A stretch of DNA of 33,760 nucleotides from Thiotrichaceae bacterium (GTDB taxonomy: Bacteria > Pseudomonadota > Gammaproteobacteria > Thiotrichales > Thiotrichaceae). The notes below the pieces were generated by a model. It worked only from the letters and a program-made list of their open reading frames with translations. It was not told where the DNA came from and searched no databases. Both the position numbers and the translations under genes were made by a program. The stretch's first letter is position 1. Every line of letters starts with the position of its first letter. Location: positions 1-33,760 of the forward strand of contig JAGLEV010000086.1 of the NCBI GenBank assembly GCA_023144895.1, written 5' to 3'. Positions 24,537 to 33,760 of this stretch are shown here, piece after piece.

Positions 24537-25444
24537 TTAAAAACAAGAGCGGTTTGATAACTAATCGGTGGTTCTTTTTGTGTTTCTGCTGAGACTAACT
24601 CCCATGCATCTTGCTCTCTAAGTACTTGCCTGACTAATAAATTATTGACAGCATGACCCGACTTATAGCCATAGAATCGTCCCATAATACCATGCCCCAA
24701 GGTGTACAAATCACCCACAGCATCAAGTATTTTATGAGTAACAAATTCATCATCATAGCGAAGATTATCATTTAAGACTCGATAGTCATCCAAAACGACA
24801 GCATTACCTAAGTTACCACCCAGCCCTAAATTTTTTGAACGCATCATTTCAACGTCTTTCATAAAACCAAAGGTTCTTGCTCTTGCAATCGTTGAACTAT
24901 AAGACTCTTGTGATAAATCAACTTCCATCACTTGCTGAGTATCGATCACCGCAGGATGTTGAAAATCAATCTCAAATGCTACCTTGAACCCATCAGAAGG
25001 CTCTAAAAAGGCATAAATATCACCTTTACGCACTTCTATTTTACGTTTAATTTTAATAAACTTTTTATAAGAGTTTTGTTCTTCAATGCCTGCAGACTGA
25101 ATAAGATAAAGAAATGGAGAAGCACTACCATCCATAATGGGTACTTCTTCAGCCGTCAAACTAACAAATAAATTATCAACCCCCATCCCTGCTAAAGCAG
25201 ACATAAGATGTTCTATTGTCGATACTTTTACACCATCACTATTAATCAGTGTTGTATTTAATACCGCATCACCAACATTGGTGGGAGTTGCTTTAACAGA
25301 AGGTGAGCCAGCAAGGTCCGATCGAACGAAAATAATTCCTGTGTCTGCGGGTGCTGGTGTTAAAATGAGTTCGACTTTTTTACCTGAATGTAAGCCTATT
25401 CCAGTAGTTCTAATGCTACTTTTTAGTGTGCGTTGAGCTTGCAT
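24533..25444 (-). CDS. lpxC: UDP-3-O-acyl-N-acetylglucosamine deacetylase
   Basis: Zinc-dependent cytoplasmic enzyme that catalyses the committed step of lipid A synthesis. The 303-residue length matches the family. Zinc ligands are visible as His79 (TIEHLMSAL), His237 and Asp241 (THKILDAVGDL). Glu78 is the general base and His264 (KSGHAVNN) the acid, as in E. coli LpxC. Its presence shows a lipopolysaccharide-bearing outer membrane. AAGGGG lies six to eleven bases before the ATG. It is transcribed toward the DciA-like gene, sharing 4 bp with it at the stops, and away from the secA terminus. Confidence 0.97.
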   Translation of the reverse strand: MQAQRTLKSSIRTTGIGLHSGKKVELILTPAPADTGIIFVRSDLAGSPSVKATPTNVGDAVLNTTLINSDGVKVSTIEHLMSALAGMGVDNLFVSLTAEEVPIMDGSASPFLYLIQSAGIEEQNSYKKFIKIKRKIEVRKGDIYAFLEPSDGFKVAFEIDFQHPAVIDTQQVMEVDLSQESYSSTIARARTFGFMKDVEMMRSKNLGLGGNLGNAVVLDDYRVLNDNLRYDDEFVTHKILDAVGDLYTLGHGIMGRFYGYKSGHAVNNLLVRQVLREQDAWELVSAETQKEPPISYQTALVFN

Positions 25445-25943
25445 AGTTGCCCCTTTGGGAAGCTCTTGAATAATTTTTAGGCAAGTACTGTTACGACCTC
25501 AAACAGAAGAGCACTGTTGAGTGATTACATTATTTTTATAGATAGTATACAAGCCACCAAAGACATTATAAGTGACTGTTATTTAACTGATACTGAACAC
25601 TACATAAGAAACAAAAAATAATTATAATACTTGCGAATACTTTTATAAAAATTTATTACATCAGAGTGATTTTTTGTAAGAACAAGGTAAAATTAGCGAA
25701 TATACCATTTGCTTTACTAATATCAATAAGCATTTTTAAGTACAATGATTATAAATTCAACGCTGGTAATAATCTTATCTGATCTCCCTGTGGATCTTTC
25801 CCTTGATACACTCAGTTTATACAGTCTACCTAGAGAATGTCTAAAAATAAAGTGTTAAAAAACAACCATACTACTCTACAAGCCCATTAACCCGACGGGC
25901 TGGGCAGAAAGCCCAACCTAATAAAGCGTCTACTAATAAAGTA
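25445..25943. other. Gene-free stretch between secA and lpxC, with a repeat remnant
   Basis: No ORF is credible here. A GC-rich island at about 25890-25920 stands out in AT-rich surroundings: TGGGC and GCCCA (25901-25905, 25911-25915) form a hairpin, and on the minus strand it reads TAGGTTGGGCTTTCTGCCCA, similar to the TAGGTTGGGC repeats scattered in many gammaproteobacterial genomes (recalled). The 11-mer AGCCCAACCTA at 25910-25920 also occurs at 9451-9461. The lpxC promoter must lie in 25445-25600 but no strong match was found. Confidence 0.4.
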
Positions 25944-28667
25944 TTAGCTCAAACGACCATGACACTGTTTATACTTTTTACCCGAACCACATGGGCAAGG
26001 TTGATTTCTACCGACTTTCTCACCTTCACGAGCATAAGTTTCAATATCTTCATTACTTTCTTTTGAGAAACTTTCAACCATTTGAGGATTGAGTTCTAAT
26101 TCCCCACCATGATTAAACTCCATTTCTTGGTCTTGATGTTCAGCATACTGTTCTAGTTCATCAGGTTGTTGAATTTCCAAACGTAATAAAAATCCAATCA
26201 CATCTTCTTTGATTTTATCCAACAAGACTTGGAACATTTCAAAGCTTTCACGCTTATATTCCTGCTTTGGATTTTTCTGTGCATAACCACGCAAACTCAC
26301 ACTTTGACGCAGGTGATCCATCATGGCTAAATGTTCTTTCCAATGCTGATCTAAGAAATGCAACATAATATTGCCTTCCAATTCACGCATTTTTTCAGAA
26401 CTAATTAACTCTTCATTACGCTCTAAAATAATACGAGATTCTTCTAATATATGTTCACGAAGATCATCTTCATGCCACTCTTCATTCGTATCCAATAATT
26501 TCTGAAGATCCAAGTGGATACCCAGTTTTTCTTTTAGCGTCGTTGTCAGTGTAGGAATATCCCACTGCTCATCCATACTATTAGGGGGAACATAGAGACT
26601 GATCATATCATTCACTACATCAACCCGAATCATCTGAATCATTTCTTGATTATCATCATCTTCAAGCAGTTCAGAACGTTGTTCATAAATCACTTTTCGC
26701 TGATCATTAGCAACATCATCATATTCTAATAAATGCTTACGAATATCAAAGTTATGTGCCTCAACCTTACGTTGTGCATTTTCGATAGAGCGGTTCACTA
26801 AACCTGCTTCAATCGCCTGCCCTTTTTCCATTCCCAATCTTTTCATCATGGCTTTAACACGATCAGATGCAAAGATTCTCATTAAGTTATCTTCTAATGA
26901 CAAGAAGAAACGAGAAGACCCTGGATCACCCTGACGACCTGAACGCCCTCTAAGCTGGTTGTCAATTCGACGAGATTCATGTCGCTCTGTACCAACGATA
27001 TGTAGCCCTCCAGCAGCAATAACCTCATCATGTCGCTTCTGCCAGTCAGCAGTCACCGCTTTTACTTTATTAGGGTTTACCTTATTACCTAATGCTTTAA
27101 TCTCTGCCCCTAAGTTTCCACCTAGAACAATATCAGTACCACGACCCGCCATATTAGTCGCAATAGTAATCGCTCCAGTACGACCAGCATTCTCGACAAT
27201 ATGTGCTTCACGTTCATGCTGCTTAGCATTAAGCACTTCATGTTTAATTTTAGCTTTAATTAATAGTGAAGAAAGTAATTCTGACGTTTCAATAGAAGCT
27301 GTACCCACCAGCACAGGCTGTCCCTTTTTCACCGCATCATTAATATTTTCAACAATGGCATCAAATTTTTCAGCAATGCTCATGTAAATCAGGTCATTTT
27401 CATCTTTACGAATCATCGGACGATGCGTAGGAATAACAACAACTTCTAGACCATAGATTTCTTGTAACTCATAAGCCTCTGTATCTGCTGTTCCCGTCAT
27501 TCCAGAGAGTTTGCCATACAACCTAAAATAGTTCTGGAAGGTAATAGAAGCCAGTGTTTGGTTCTCTGCTTGAATTGGCACACCTTCTTTGGCTTCAACC
27601 GCTTGATGTAAGCCTTCTGACCAACGTCTTCCTGGCATGGTACGACCAGTAAACTCATCAACAATGATAACTTCCTGATCAGCAACGATGTAATCAACAT
27701 TGGATTCAAAAATAATATGCGCGCGCATTGCTGCATTTAAGTGATGTAAGGCAATCACATTATCAGTATCGTAAAGGCTAGTACCTTCAGGAATAATGCC
27801 TGCTTCCATTAAATAAGTCTCAGCATTCTCCATGCCTTCTTCACTTAAATTGACCTGTTTACCTTTTTCATCAACACTATAATCCCCTTCACCAAATTCA
27901 TCGGGTTCATCAAGAGGCTTTTGTTTTGTAAATTTAGGTACTATCTTATTGATTAGACCATATAGCTCTGTAGAGTCTTCTGTGGGGCCAGAAATAATAA
28001 GTGGTGTTCTCGCCTCATCAATCAGTATTGAGTCAACCTCATCAATAATGGCATAGTTCAAATCACGCTGAACACGCTCTGCTGGCGTAAATGCCATATT
28101 GTCACGCAAGTAATCAAAACCAAATTCATTATTGGTACCATAAGTGATATCCGCAGCATAAGCTGCTACACGCCCCTCATGAGATAAACCATTAATAATA
28201 ACGCCCGTTGTCATTCCTAAAAATTCATATAAGGAAGATAGGTGTTCCGCATCACGCTGGGCAAGGTAATCATTCACAGTAATAACATGAACGCCTTTGC
28301 TAGGTAAGGCATTAAGGTAAACAGCCAAGGTTGCAACCAGTGTTTTACCCTCACCTGTTTTCATTTCTGCGATATTGCCATCATTTAAGACCATCGCACC
28401 AACATGCTGTACATCGTAATGACGCATACCTAATACACGCTGGCTCGCCTCACGAACAACAGCAAAAGCTTCAGATAATAAAGCCTCTAGTTCCTCACCT
28501 GCCTTTAGTCGTTCACGAAATTCTTGTGTTTTAGCCTTTATTTCATCATCACTCAGTGCTGAAAACTTATCTTCGAACTCAGTGATATTTTCGACTACTT
28601 TTAAGTATTTTTTTACTAAACGGTCATTGCGACTTCCGAATATTTTCTTTGCAACACTAGCTAACAT
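25944..28667 (-). CDS. secA: Protein translocase subunit SecA
   Basis: ATPase motor that drives preproteins through SecYEG. The 907-residue length is close to E. coli (901). Landmarks are the N-terminal KIFGSRNDR, Walker A MKTGEGKT (102-109), [16 protein letters not shown], the helicase-like motifs [12 protein letters not shown] and [13 protein letters not shown], and the C-terminal zinc-binding [14 protein letters not shown] that recruits SecB and lipids. The frame extends 11 codons further to 28700. The ATG at 28667 ([16 protein letters not shown]) aligns with E. coli and has GGAG nine bases upstream. There is no secM gene; the usual secM slot between lpxC and secA is a non-coding 499 bp. 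Confidence 0.98.
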   Translation of the reverse strand: MLASVAKKIFGSRNDRLVKKYLKVVENITEFEDKFSALSDDEIKAKTQEFRERLKAGEELEALLSEAFAVVREASQRVLGMRHYDVQHVGAMVLNDGNIAEMKTGEGKTLVATLAVYLNALPSKGVHVITVNDYLAQRDAEHLSSLYEFLGMTTGVIINGLSHEGRVAAYAADITYGTNNEFGFDYLRDNMAFTPAERVQRDLNYAIIDEVDSILIDEARTPLIISGPTEDSTELYGLINKIVPKFTKQKPLDEPDEFGEGDYSVDEKGKQVNLSEEGMENAETYLMEAGIIPEGTSLYDTDNVIALHHLNAAMRAHIIFESNVDYIVADQEVIIVDEFTGRTMPGRRWSEGLHQAVEAKEGVPIQAENQTLASITFQNYFRLYGKLSGMTGTADTEAYELQEIYGLEVVVIPTHRPMIRKDENDLIYMSIAEKFDAIVENINDAVKKGQPVLVGTASIETSELLSSLLIKAKIKHEVLNAKQHEREAHIVENAGRTGAITIATNMAGRGTDIVLGGNLGAEIKALGNKVNPNKVKAVTADWQKRHDEVIAAGGLHIVGTERHESRRIDNQLRGRSGRQGDPGSSRFFLSLEDNLMRIFASDRVKAMMKRLGMEKGQAIEAGLVNRSIENAQRKVEAHNFDIRKHLLEYDDVANDQRKVIYEQRSELLEDDDNQEMIQMIRVDVVNDMISLYVPPNSMDEQWDIPTLTTTLKEKLGIHLDLQKLLDTNEEWHEDDLREHILEESRIILERNEELISSEKMRELEGNIMLHFLDQHWKEHLAMMDHLRQSVSLRGYAQKNPKQEYKRESFEMFQVLLDKIKEDVIGFLLRLEIQQPDELEQYAEHQDQEMEFNHGGELELNPQMVESFSKESNEDIETYAREGEKVGRNQPCPCGSGKKYKQCHGRLS

Positions 28668-29051
28668 GCGGCTTAACTCCATTATCGTGCGTATAAGCAC
28701 AGAATATATGAATCACTCTTCTATGATTGCACGCTTACAATCAAGAAATTCACTAAATTATTATTATCCTAAAATAGACCAATAGGCGAGTATTCTAGGT
28801 TCGATTAGGCCAATAGGCACACGAAGTATGATAAATATAGGGCATTAAAATAAAAATACAATAGAATTATGCCAGTATATTACACACTAGCATTAAGAAA
28901 ATAGCCGCCCCATTTAATTCACTTCATATTATAGACAATTTTAGCCAATATTTACCTTAATGCTAGTCAAACGGTTATTATAAGTTAGCATTTGTATTTC
29001 AAAGAAGATCCGTCATAATTGCATTTATTTTAGACAATGACAGGTGACCGC
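28668..29051. other. Divergent intergenic region between secA and the yhfA-like gene
   Basis: No credible ORF. The 9-mer CCAATAGGC is directly repeated at 28779-28787 and 28810-28818 (period 31 bp), which could be a pair of regulator sites upstream of secA. Promoters for both divergent genes should lie here; none matches consensus closely enough to call. Confidence 0.35.
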
Positions 29052-29462
29052 ATGAAAACACGAGTAAAATGGCTAGATAATATGAGCTTTGTTGGTGAAT
29101 CTGCTAGCGGGCATTCTGTGGTTATGGATGGACCACCAGAGGCTGGAGGACGTAATCTAGGAGTACGTCCTATGGAGATGTTGCTTTTAGGTATGGGTGG
29201 TTGTTCATCATTTGATGTGGTTTCAATACTAAAAAAATCACGCCAAGCGATTGAGGGCTGTGAAGTCACAATAGATGCAGAAAGAGCCGATACTGAGCCT
29301 AAAGTTTTTACTAAAATACATTTACACTTTATTGTCAGTGGTACAGACCTTGATAATAAACGTGTTGCTAAGGCTGTCAGCTTATCTGCTGACAAATACT
29401 GCTCTGCCTCAATTATGCTGGGTAAAACAGCTGAAATCACTCATAGTTTTGAAATGAGATAA
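29052..29462 (+). CDS. yhfA: OsmC family protein, YhfA-like
   Basis: 136-residue member of the OsmC/Ohr fold family. It matches E. coli YhfA well from memory: RVKWLDNMSFVGESASGH at the start, PMEMLLLGMGGCSSFDVVSI with the first conserved Cys, HLHFIVSGTDL, and LSADKYCSASIML with the second. The Cys pair is the peroxidatic/resolving pair in active family members, so a role in hydroperoxide removal is possible; YhfA's own substrate is not established. AGGTGA four bases before the ATG at 29052 favours this start over the ATG at 29037. It converges on nhaB across a hairpin. Confidence 0.9.
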   Translation: MKTRVKWLDNMSFVGESASGHSVVMDGPPEAGGRNLGVRPMEMLLLGMGGCSSFDVVSILKKSRQAIEGCEVTIDAERADTEPKVFTKIHLHFIVSGTDLDNKRVAKAVSLSADKYCSASIMLGKTAEITHSFEMR

Positions 29463-29471
29463 GTTATTATC

Positions 29472-29505
29472 CAGCAGTTCCTAGAATCTAATAGGAACGA
29501 CTGGT
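29472..29505. terminator. Hairpin after the yhfA-like gene
   Basis: GTTCCTA (29478-29484) and TAGGAAC (29493-29499) form the core stem, extended by CCAG (29472-29475) with CTGG (29502-29505) across a 2-nt internal loop. It lies ten bases after the stop and is followed by TTATTATC, a weak U-tract. It probably terminates the yhfA-like transcript; nhaB converges from the other side 190 bp away. Confidence 0.55.
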
Positions 29506-29693
29506 TATTATCACACTACTCAGTATTAGCCACTAGCTTATTAATACCTTTACAAAAACAAAAATATCCCATTTTTTAAGAGCTTTCATGCTTGTCATTG
29601 ATTTATTTATAGGAGCCAAAAAATACTATTTTTAGCTCAAATCAACATTGGCAAATAGGATTATTAAAGAGACTAACAGATAAGCAAGCCTAT

Positions 29694-31166
29694 TTATTGA
29701 AAGTAATAACCAACAATAGTTAATACAAAAGTGTACGGCAATGCCATAAATACCATTCGCATATAACCCAACCGTATTGCGGGTGCTAAAGCCGAAGTCA
29801 GTAAGAATAAGAAGGCAGCCTGCCCATTAGGAGTCGCGACACTGGGTAAGTTTGTCCCTGTATTAATAGCGACCGCTAAAACCTCAAAATGCTCTCTATC
29901 AATTTTACCTGCTTTGAAAGCTGTTTCTACTTCATTGATATAAACCGTGGCAACAAAAACATTATCTGAAATAGCAGATAATATACCATTCGCTAAGAAA
30001 AAAGCACCAGGCTGTTGCTCTCTTGGCAAGGCAAGCACCCACTCCACAACAGGAGTAAAGAGATGAAGATCATGAATCATCGCCACAATAACAAAGAAGA
30101 TCACTAGTAAAGAGACAAAGGGCAAAGATTCTTCAAAAGCATGACCAATACGTGCTTCTTCCGTAATTCCTGTGAAGGCAGTGACGACAACCAACAACAT
30201 AAGACCAATCAGCCCGACTTCCATAATGTGGAAAGCTAAGCCAAAGATAAGTAATAAAGCACAAACGGCTTGTACAATGAGTGCATAATTATCTTTGGCA
30301 CTACGTTTTTCATCCTCTTCTTTGATATAACCTTTTAATATTTCTCTCACATGAGGTTCTAGTTTTCCACCATAACCAAATAGACCAAACCACTCAACAA
30401 CAACAACAACAAATAAACCTGAGATAAAGACAGGAATGGTGACATGTGACATTGCTGAGATAAAAGCAATGAAGTCCCAATCCAGCTTTTCAGCAATCAG
30501 TAAATTTTGTGGCTCCCCTACTTTTGTCGCTACACCACCTAATGCTGTTCCAACTGCACTGTGCATGACTAAAGAGCGTAAGAATGAACGAAAATTTACT
30601 AGTGACTCTCCTCCCAATTCTTTACGATCAAAGGTTTTATTGTGATTAAAATCAATACCCATTGTTGAATGCACTTTCTCGTAGACACCATAAAGTGCAA
30701 CAAAAACAGTAATGAGAACTGCCGTTACTGTTAAGGCATCGAGAAAGGCTGATAAGAAGGCGGCTACAAAAGAAAACAACAAGGAAAGAATAATCTTATT
30801 TTTTACTTTAATCAGTATCTTACCAAAAATAAAAATTAATAATGGCTGCATAAAATAGATAAAGCTAACCATGAAAACAAGCAACATGATGACGCTAAGA
30901 TTTTCTTTGATTTCATGCCAAACAGCTTCTGGTGTTGTCAGCTGTAATAATAAAACGGCTATAGCTAATAAGCCACCTGACTGTAACGGATAGCACTTTA
31001 AAGCCATCGCTAATGTCATAATGAACATTGCAATAAATGCCCATCCTAGTAGGGTCGTCATACCCATTAGTTGTATAGGGTACGCTACCGCAAGAAAAAT
31101 TAGGATAGAAAGCTTGAACCACTTAGGGCTATTGCCTAGGAAGCTACTAAAAATTGTATTTATCAT
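29694..31166 (-). CDS. nhaB: Na+/H+ antiporter NhaB
   Basis: 490-residue polytopic inner-membrane protein with about 12 hydrophobic segments. It matches E. coli NhaB across the N-terminal half (LGNSPKWFKLSILIFL, FTLAMALKCYPL-like segment, SAFLDALTVTAVLI), which identifies it as NhaB rather than NhaA or NhaD. It expels Na+ in exchange for protons, useful in sodium-rich habitats. No Shine-Dalgarno sequence is seen before the ATG at 31166. moaE ends 131 bp upstream on the same strand; the gap contains a 10-bp palindrome CCTAATTAGG (31204-31213). It may have its own promoter there. Confidence 0.95.
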   Translation of the reverse strand: MINTIFSSFLGNSPKWFKLSILIFLAVAYPIQLMGMTTLLGWAFIAMFIMTLAMALKCYPLQSGGLLAIAVLLLQLTTPEAVWHEIKENLSVIMLLVFMVSFIYFMQPLLIFIFGKILIKVKNKIILSLLFSFVAAFLSAFLDALTVTAVLITVFVALYGVYEKVHSTMGIDFNHNKTFDRKELGGESLVNFRSFLRSLVMHSAVGTALGGVATKVGEPQNLLIAEKLDWDFIAFISAMSHVTIPVFISGLFVVVVVEWFGLFGYGGKLEPHVREILKGYIKEEDEKRSAKDNYALIVQAVCALLLIFGLAFHIMEVGLIGLMLLVVVTAFTGITEEARIGHAFEESLPFVSLLVIFFVIVAMIHDLHLFTPVVEWVLALPREQQPGAFFLANGILSAISDNVFVATVYINEVETAFKAGKIDREHFEVLAVAINTGTNLPSVATPNGQAAFLFLLTSALAPAIRLGYMRMVFMALPYTFVLTIVGYYFQ

Positions 31167-31297
31167 AAAGGTATATCATTCAAACCATAAAATGCAGATA
31201 AGACCTAATTAGGCTCTGCAAGGAAATCTTAAAAATATAAAAATAGGTATCATAATAGGATTTAGGCAGTACTATTAATAAAATTATAAGCCAACCC

Positions 31298-31741
31298 CTA
31301 GCCTAGTGTGTTTTTTTCTACCCAGCGTTCAGACCCATCAACCAAGTACTCTTTTTTCCAAAAAGGAACGGTACTTTTCAATGTTTCCATTAGAAAGCGA
31401 CAAGCATCAAAAGCCGCTGCTCGATGTGCTGACCACACAGCAACAAGTACAATAGGGTCAGCAGGTTCTACTTTTCCAATACGATGAATAATTAAACTAT
31501 GCAAAATTCCCCATTGTTTATGCATATCATCCTGCAATGACTGAAGCTTAGCATCCGTCATTTGTGGATAATGCTCTAGCTCCATTGCTAACACATCATC
31601 CCCTTCATTAAAGTCACGCATTGTTCCAACAAAGGTTGCTGTCGCACCAAAATCAGTATGATTCTGCATATACTGATTTTGAAAGGACTCAAGCTCAGCC
31701 CATGGGCTAAAAGCTGAATCTTTTAATACAATAACATCCAT
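31298..31741 (-). CDS. moaE: Molybdopterin synthase catalytic subunit MoaE
   Basis: 147-residue large subunit of molybdopterin synthase, which adds sulfur from MoaD thiocarboxylate to precursor Z (cPMP). Active-site residues are visible: Arg42 in GTMRDF, AHRAAAF (His106, Arg107), Lys122 in ETLKSTVPFWKKE and Lys129/130, with VDGSERWVE at the end. AGGTAGGA precedes the ATG. It starts 14 bp after the SulP permease gene, so the two are cotranscribed. No moaD or other moa gene is nearby. The MOSC protein at 3441 would be one user of the cofactor it helps make. Confidence 0.95.
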   Translation of the reverse strand: MDVIVLKDSAFSPWAELESFQNQYMQNHTDFGATATFVGTMRDFNEGDDVLAMELEHYPQMTDAKLQSLQDDMHKQWGILHSLIIHRIGKVEPADPIVLVAVWSAHRAAAFDACRFLMETLKSTVPFWKKEYLVDGSERWVEKNTLG

Positions 31742-31755
31742 TAGTTAGTCCTACC

Positions 31756-33567
31756 TTAACCATTATGAATTGGCTTAAGATAACTTGAGATATCGATCGC
31801 ATCACCAAGATCTTCTTTGGCAGCTTTTACGGCATCCGTTCTTTGTCTAAAAAAGTATTTATCACCAATATGTGCATAAAGACCAGAGCGAATAAAGGCA
31901 TCAATAATCTGCTTCTTTGCTCGCGCAAAATAAAGCTCAATACCAACTGTTTGTAATCGATCATATAACTGCTTAAGCATTTCTTCACCAGAAGAATCCA
32001 GTTGATCAACGGCTTCAATATCCAATACGATAACTTTCAACTTAGGTTTACTTGCTACAAGGTTAAGCAATTTACCTTCAAGATAACCCGCATTAGCAAA
32101 GTATAAATCACCGTCATAACGCATGACTGATACTGTATCACTCGTTTTTAAACCAAAGCGTTTTGCATCACGTAATGTTGTATCTTCATGGCGTGCCACT
32201 TCAAGTAGACGTGGGCTCATGGTGCGATACAGGAATAGACCCAGTGATAATACAACACCAACTAGTACTCCTTGCTCTAGATGAGGCGCGGCAACTAATG
32301 TCGCAATAAAGACAATCACTGAAATAATTCCATCGTGACGATGAACTTTCCATGCATGTTTAATCGGCTCAATCTTAATCAATCCAGCGACTGCAACAAT
32401 AATAACTGCTGCCAATGTTGCCTGAGGCAAGTTTTTTAAATAAGAGGTTAAGAATAGAATAGTTATCGCAACTAATATGCCTGTCACAATCGCTGATAAT
32501 GCTGTTTTAGCACCTGCTGTAAAGTTAACTGCTGAACGTGAGAACGAGCCTGAAACAGGGTAGGCTTGGAATAAACCTGCAGCTATGTTTGCTAAGCCTT
32601 GCCCTACTAATTCTTGATTAGCCGATAGGCGCTGACGTGTTTGTGATGCAATTGCTTTAGCAACTGAAATCGCTTCAACAAAACCAATTAAAGCAATCAT
32701 AAAGGCGATCATTACTAATTCACCAATACGAGCATAATCAATCTGTGGAATACTAAAGGAAGGTAGTTCAGAATCAAATAATCCAATGACAGCCCCCCCT
32801 TTTGCAGCATAACCTGTAAAGTGGGAGATTAAGGTACAAATTACAACAGCAATTAAAACATTCGGTAGCCTAGGATTTATTTTTTTAACATAAACTAAAA
32901 TAAAGATAGATAAAGCACCCATCGCTAGAGTCACTATATGAGTCTCTGGTATTGCTTGTACTATTGCCCAGACCTTTTCATAATGATGTTCAAATGTACC
33001 TTCAATGGTTAAGCCAAAAAGTTTACTTATTTGTGAGCTAGCAATAATTAGTGCGGCTGCATTGGTAAATCCAATGATGACGGGATGTGATAAAAAATCA
33101 ACTAAAACACCTAGCCTAAATAAACCAAGAGAGAGTTGAATAGCACCTACCATAATCGCTAAGAAAGCTGCATAGAACATTGCTTGTTCTGGGTTGTCAC
33201 TAAACCCTAACATACCAATAGCTCCAGCTGTCATTAACGATACCATGGCTACAGGTCCAGTTGCGAGCTGACGAGAAGAGCCAAATAAGGAGGCAATGAT
33301 AACGGGAATAAAGGAGGCATAAAGCCCCACATAAGGAGGCAGTTTAGCAAGATCAGCATAGGCCATTGACTGTGGTACTAGGACAAGTGCGACGGTAAGA
33401 CCTGCCATTAAATCAGCCTTAATCACTGACTTATCCTTTAGAACATGAATCCACTCCATGAAAGGGATAAATCGATTTTTCCACTCTGCTAATAACGATA
33501 ACATTGCACTACCCATAATCAGTACCAAAAGTAAAATGATAATTTTGGAGCGACTATACCACTCCAT
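31756..33567 (-). CDS. SulP family anion permease with STAS domain
   Basis: 603-residue inner-membrane transporter of the SLC26/SulP family (sulfate, bicarbonate or other anions). The transmembrane part begins with ADLMAGLTVALVLVPQSMAY, the family signature, and carries VAMVSLMTAGAIG and PVSGSFSRSAVN. The C-terminal cytoplasmic STAS domain contains IVLDIEAVDQLDSSGEEM (DSSG at 524-527). The start is uncertain: the ATG at 33567 adds a hydrophobic leader (SKIIILLLVLIMGS), while ATGs at 33516 and 33504 give the more usual family N-terminus; none has a strong ribosome-binding site. Substrate cannot be told from sequence. It is followed after 14 bp by moaE. Confidence 0.92.
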   Translation of the reverse strand: MEWYSRSKIIILLLVLIMGSAMLSLLAEWKNRFIPFMEWIHVLKDKSVIKADLMAGLTVALVLVPQSMAYADLAKLPPYVGLYASFIPVIIASLFGSSRQLATGPVAMVSLMTAGAIGMLGFSDNPEQAMFYAAFLAIMVGAIQLSLGLFRLGVLVDFLSHPVIIGFTNAAALIIASSQISKLFGLTIEGTFEHHYEKVWAIVQAIPETHIVTLAMGALSIFILVYVKKINPRLPNVLIAVVICTLISHFTGYAAKGGAVIGLFDSELPSFSIPQIDYARIGELVMIAFMIALIGFVEAISVAKAIASQTRQRLSANQELVGQGLANIAAGLFQAYPVSGSFSRSAVNFTAGAKTALSAIVTGILVAITILFLTSYLKNLPQATLAAVIIVAVAGLIKIEPIKHAWKVHRHDGIISVIVFIATLVAAPHLEQGVLVGVVLSLGLFLYRTMSPRLLEVARHEDTTLRDAKRFGLKTSDTVSVMRYDGDLYFANAGYLEGKLLNLVASKPKLKVIVLDIEAVDQLDSSGEEMLKQLYDRLQTVGIELYFARAKKQIIDAFIRSGLYAHIGDKYFFRQRTDAVKAAKEDLGDAIDISSYLKPIHNG

Positions 33568-33748
33568 AGCAAGATTTAAAGGACTTGGGGGAAATAAACG
33601 AGATAATAGCGATAATTGTCATTAATTTTGTATGTCTTTATTGAAAGTCATTTTATTTTAGATTATTTCGCAGTAATTTGCTGTAAAAACAATCATTATT
33701 GATTCAATATAAACCACACTACCCAGAAAATTAATAAATAATAGGCAC

Positions 33749-33760
33749 AAAAAAAAGCCC
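33749..33760. other. Possible first half of a terminator at the window edge
   Basis: Eight A followed by GCCC end the window. This is how the left arm of a bidirectional intrinsic terminator often starts; the right arm would lie outside. The rest of 33568-33760 holds no visible gene. Confidence 0.25.

Noticed and set aside
29030-29440. 136-codon minus-strand ORF opposite the yhfA-like gene
   Set aside because: The plus strand encodes a clear OsmC/YhfA homologue with both conserved cysteines; the opposite frame has no recognisable features.

Overview
The window is a chromosomal stretch from an AT-rich gammaproteobacterium. Supporting markers are the lpxC / DUF721 (DciA-like) / secA neighbourhood, the order grpE-dnaK-dnaJ-dapB, and recognisable slyX, rsmJ, yhfA and nhaB homologues. 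NhaB (sodium/proton antiport), a SulP anion permease and two DUF302 proteins would suit a marine or sulfur-oxidising Thiotrichales-type organism, but that is inference; no marker here fixes the genus. Nearly every gene is a housekeeping or conserved accessory gene. I see no prophage, transposase gene or CRISPR array.

Layout. 1-684 (minus): the start of an exported protein and a small secreted DUF11-like protein. 1028-4244 (plus): elongator tRNA-Met, a terminator-like hairpin, then argG-slyX-rsmJ-MOSC, tightly packed. 4241-8235 (minus): a two-domain universal stress protein and an anchored DUF302 protein, then a 65-residue unknown protein coupled to a Cas6/Cmx6-like RNA endonuclease homologue, then a Wzz-type chain-length protein. 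8516-11000 (plus): a PCMT-like methyltransferase and a TolC-type channel, separated by a 161-bp imperfect palindrome that looks like a MITE. 11220-13238 (plus): a secreted zinc metalloprotease with a GlyGly-CTERM-like tail. 13222-14854 (minus): a conserved unknown protein overlapping a 2-oxoglutarate/Fe(II) oxygenase. 15027-16771 (plus): an unknown 205-residue protein, a GST-like protein and a YbaN/DUF454 membrane protein without a normal start codon.

16794-21595 (minus): the heat-shock cluster grpE-dnaK-dnaJ followed by dapB, with a sigma-32-like promoter before grpE and a terminator-like hairpin between dnaK and dnaJ. 21754-23033: a periplasmic DUF302 protein facing a Crp/Fnr-family regulator. 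23714-23790: tRNA-Val(GAC). 24120-28667: dciA-like gene convergent with lpxC, then secA. 29052-29462: YhfA-like OsmC protein. 29694-33567 (minus): SulP permease and MoaE, closely spaced, then NhaB.

The most unusual points are the orphan Cas6-like gene with its small coupled partner and no CRISPR context, the MITE-like palindrome before tolC, the tRNA-terminator-argG arrangement that leaves almost no room for an argG promoter, a 20-bp palindrome in the wzz leader, and the apparent AUU start (or start-proximal lesion) of the DUF454 gene. All functional calls come from reading the sequence and remembered family features; no database search was run.
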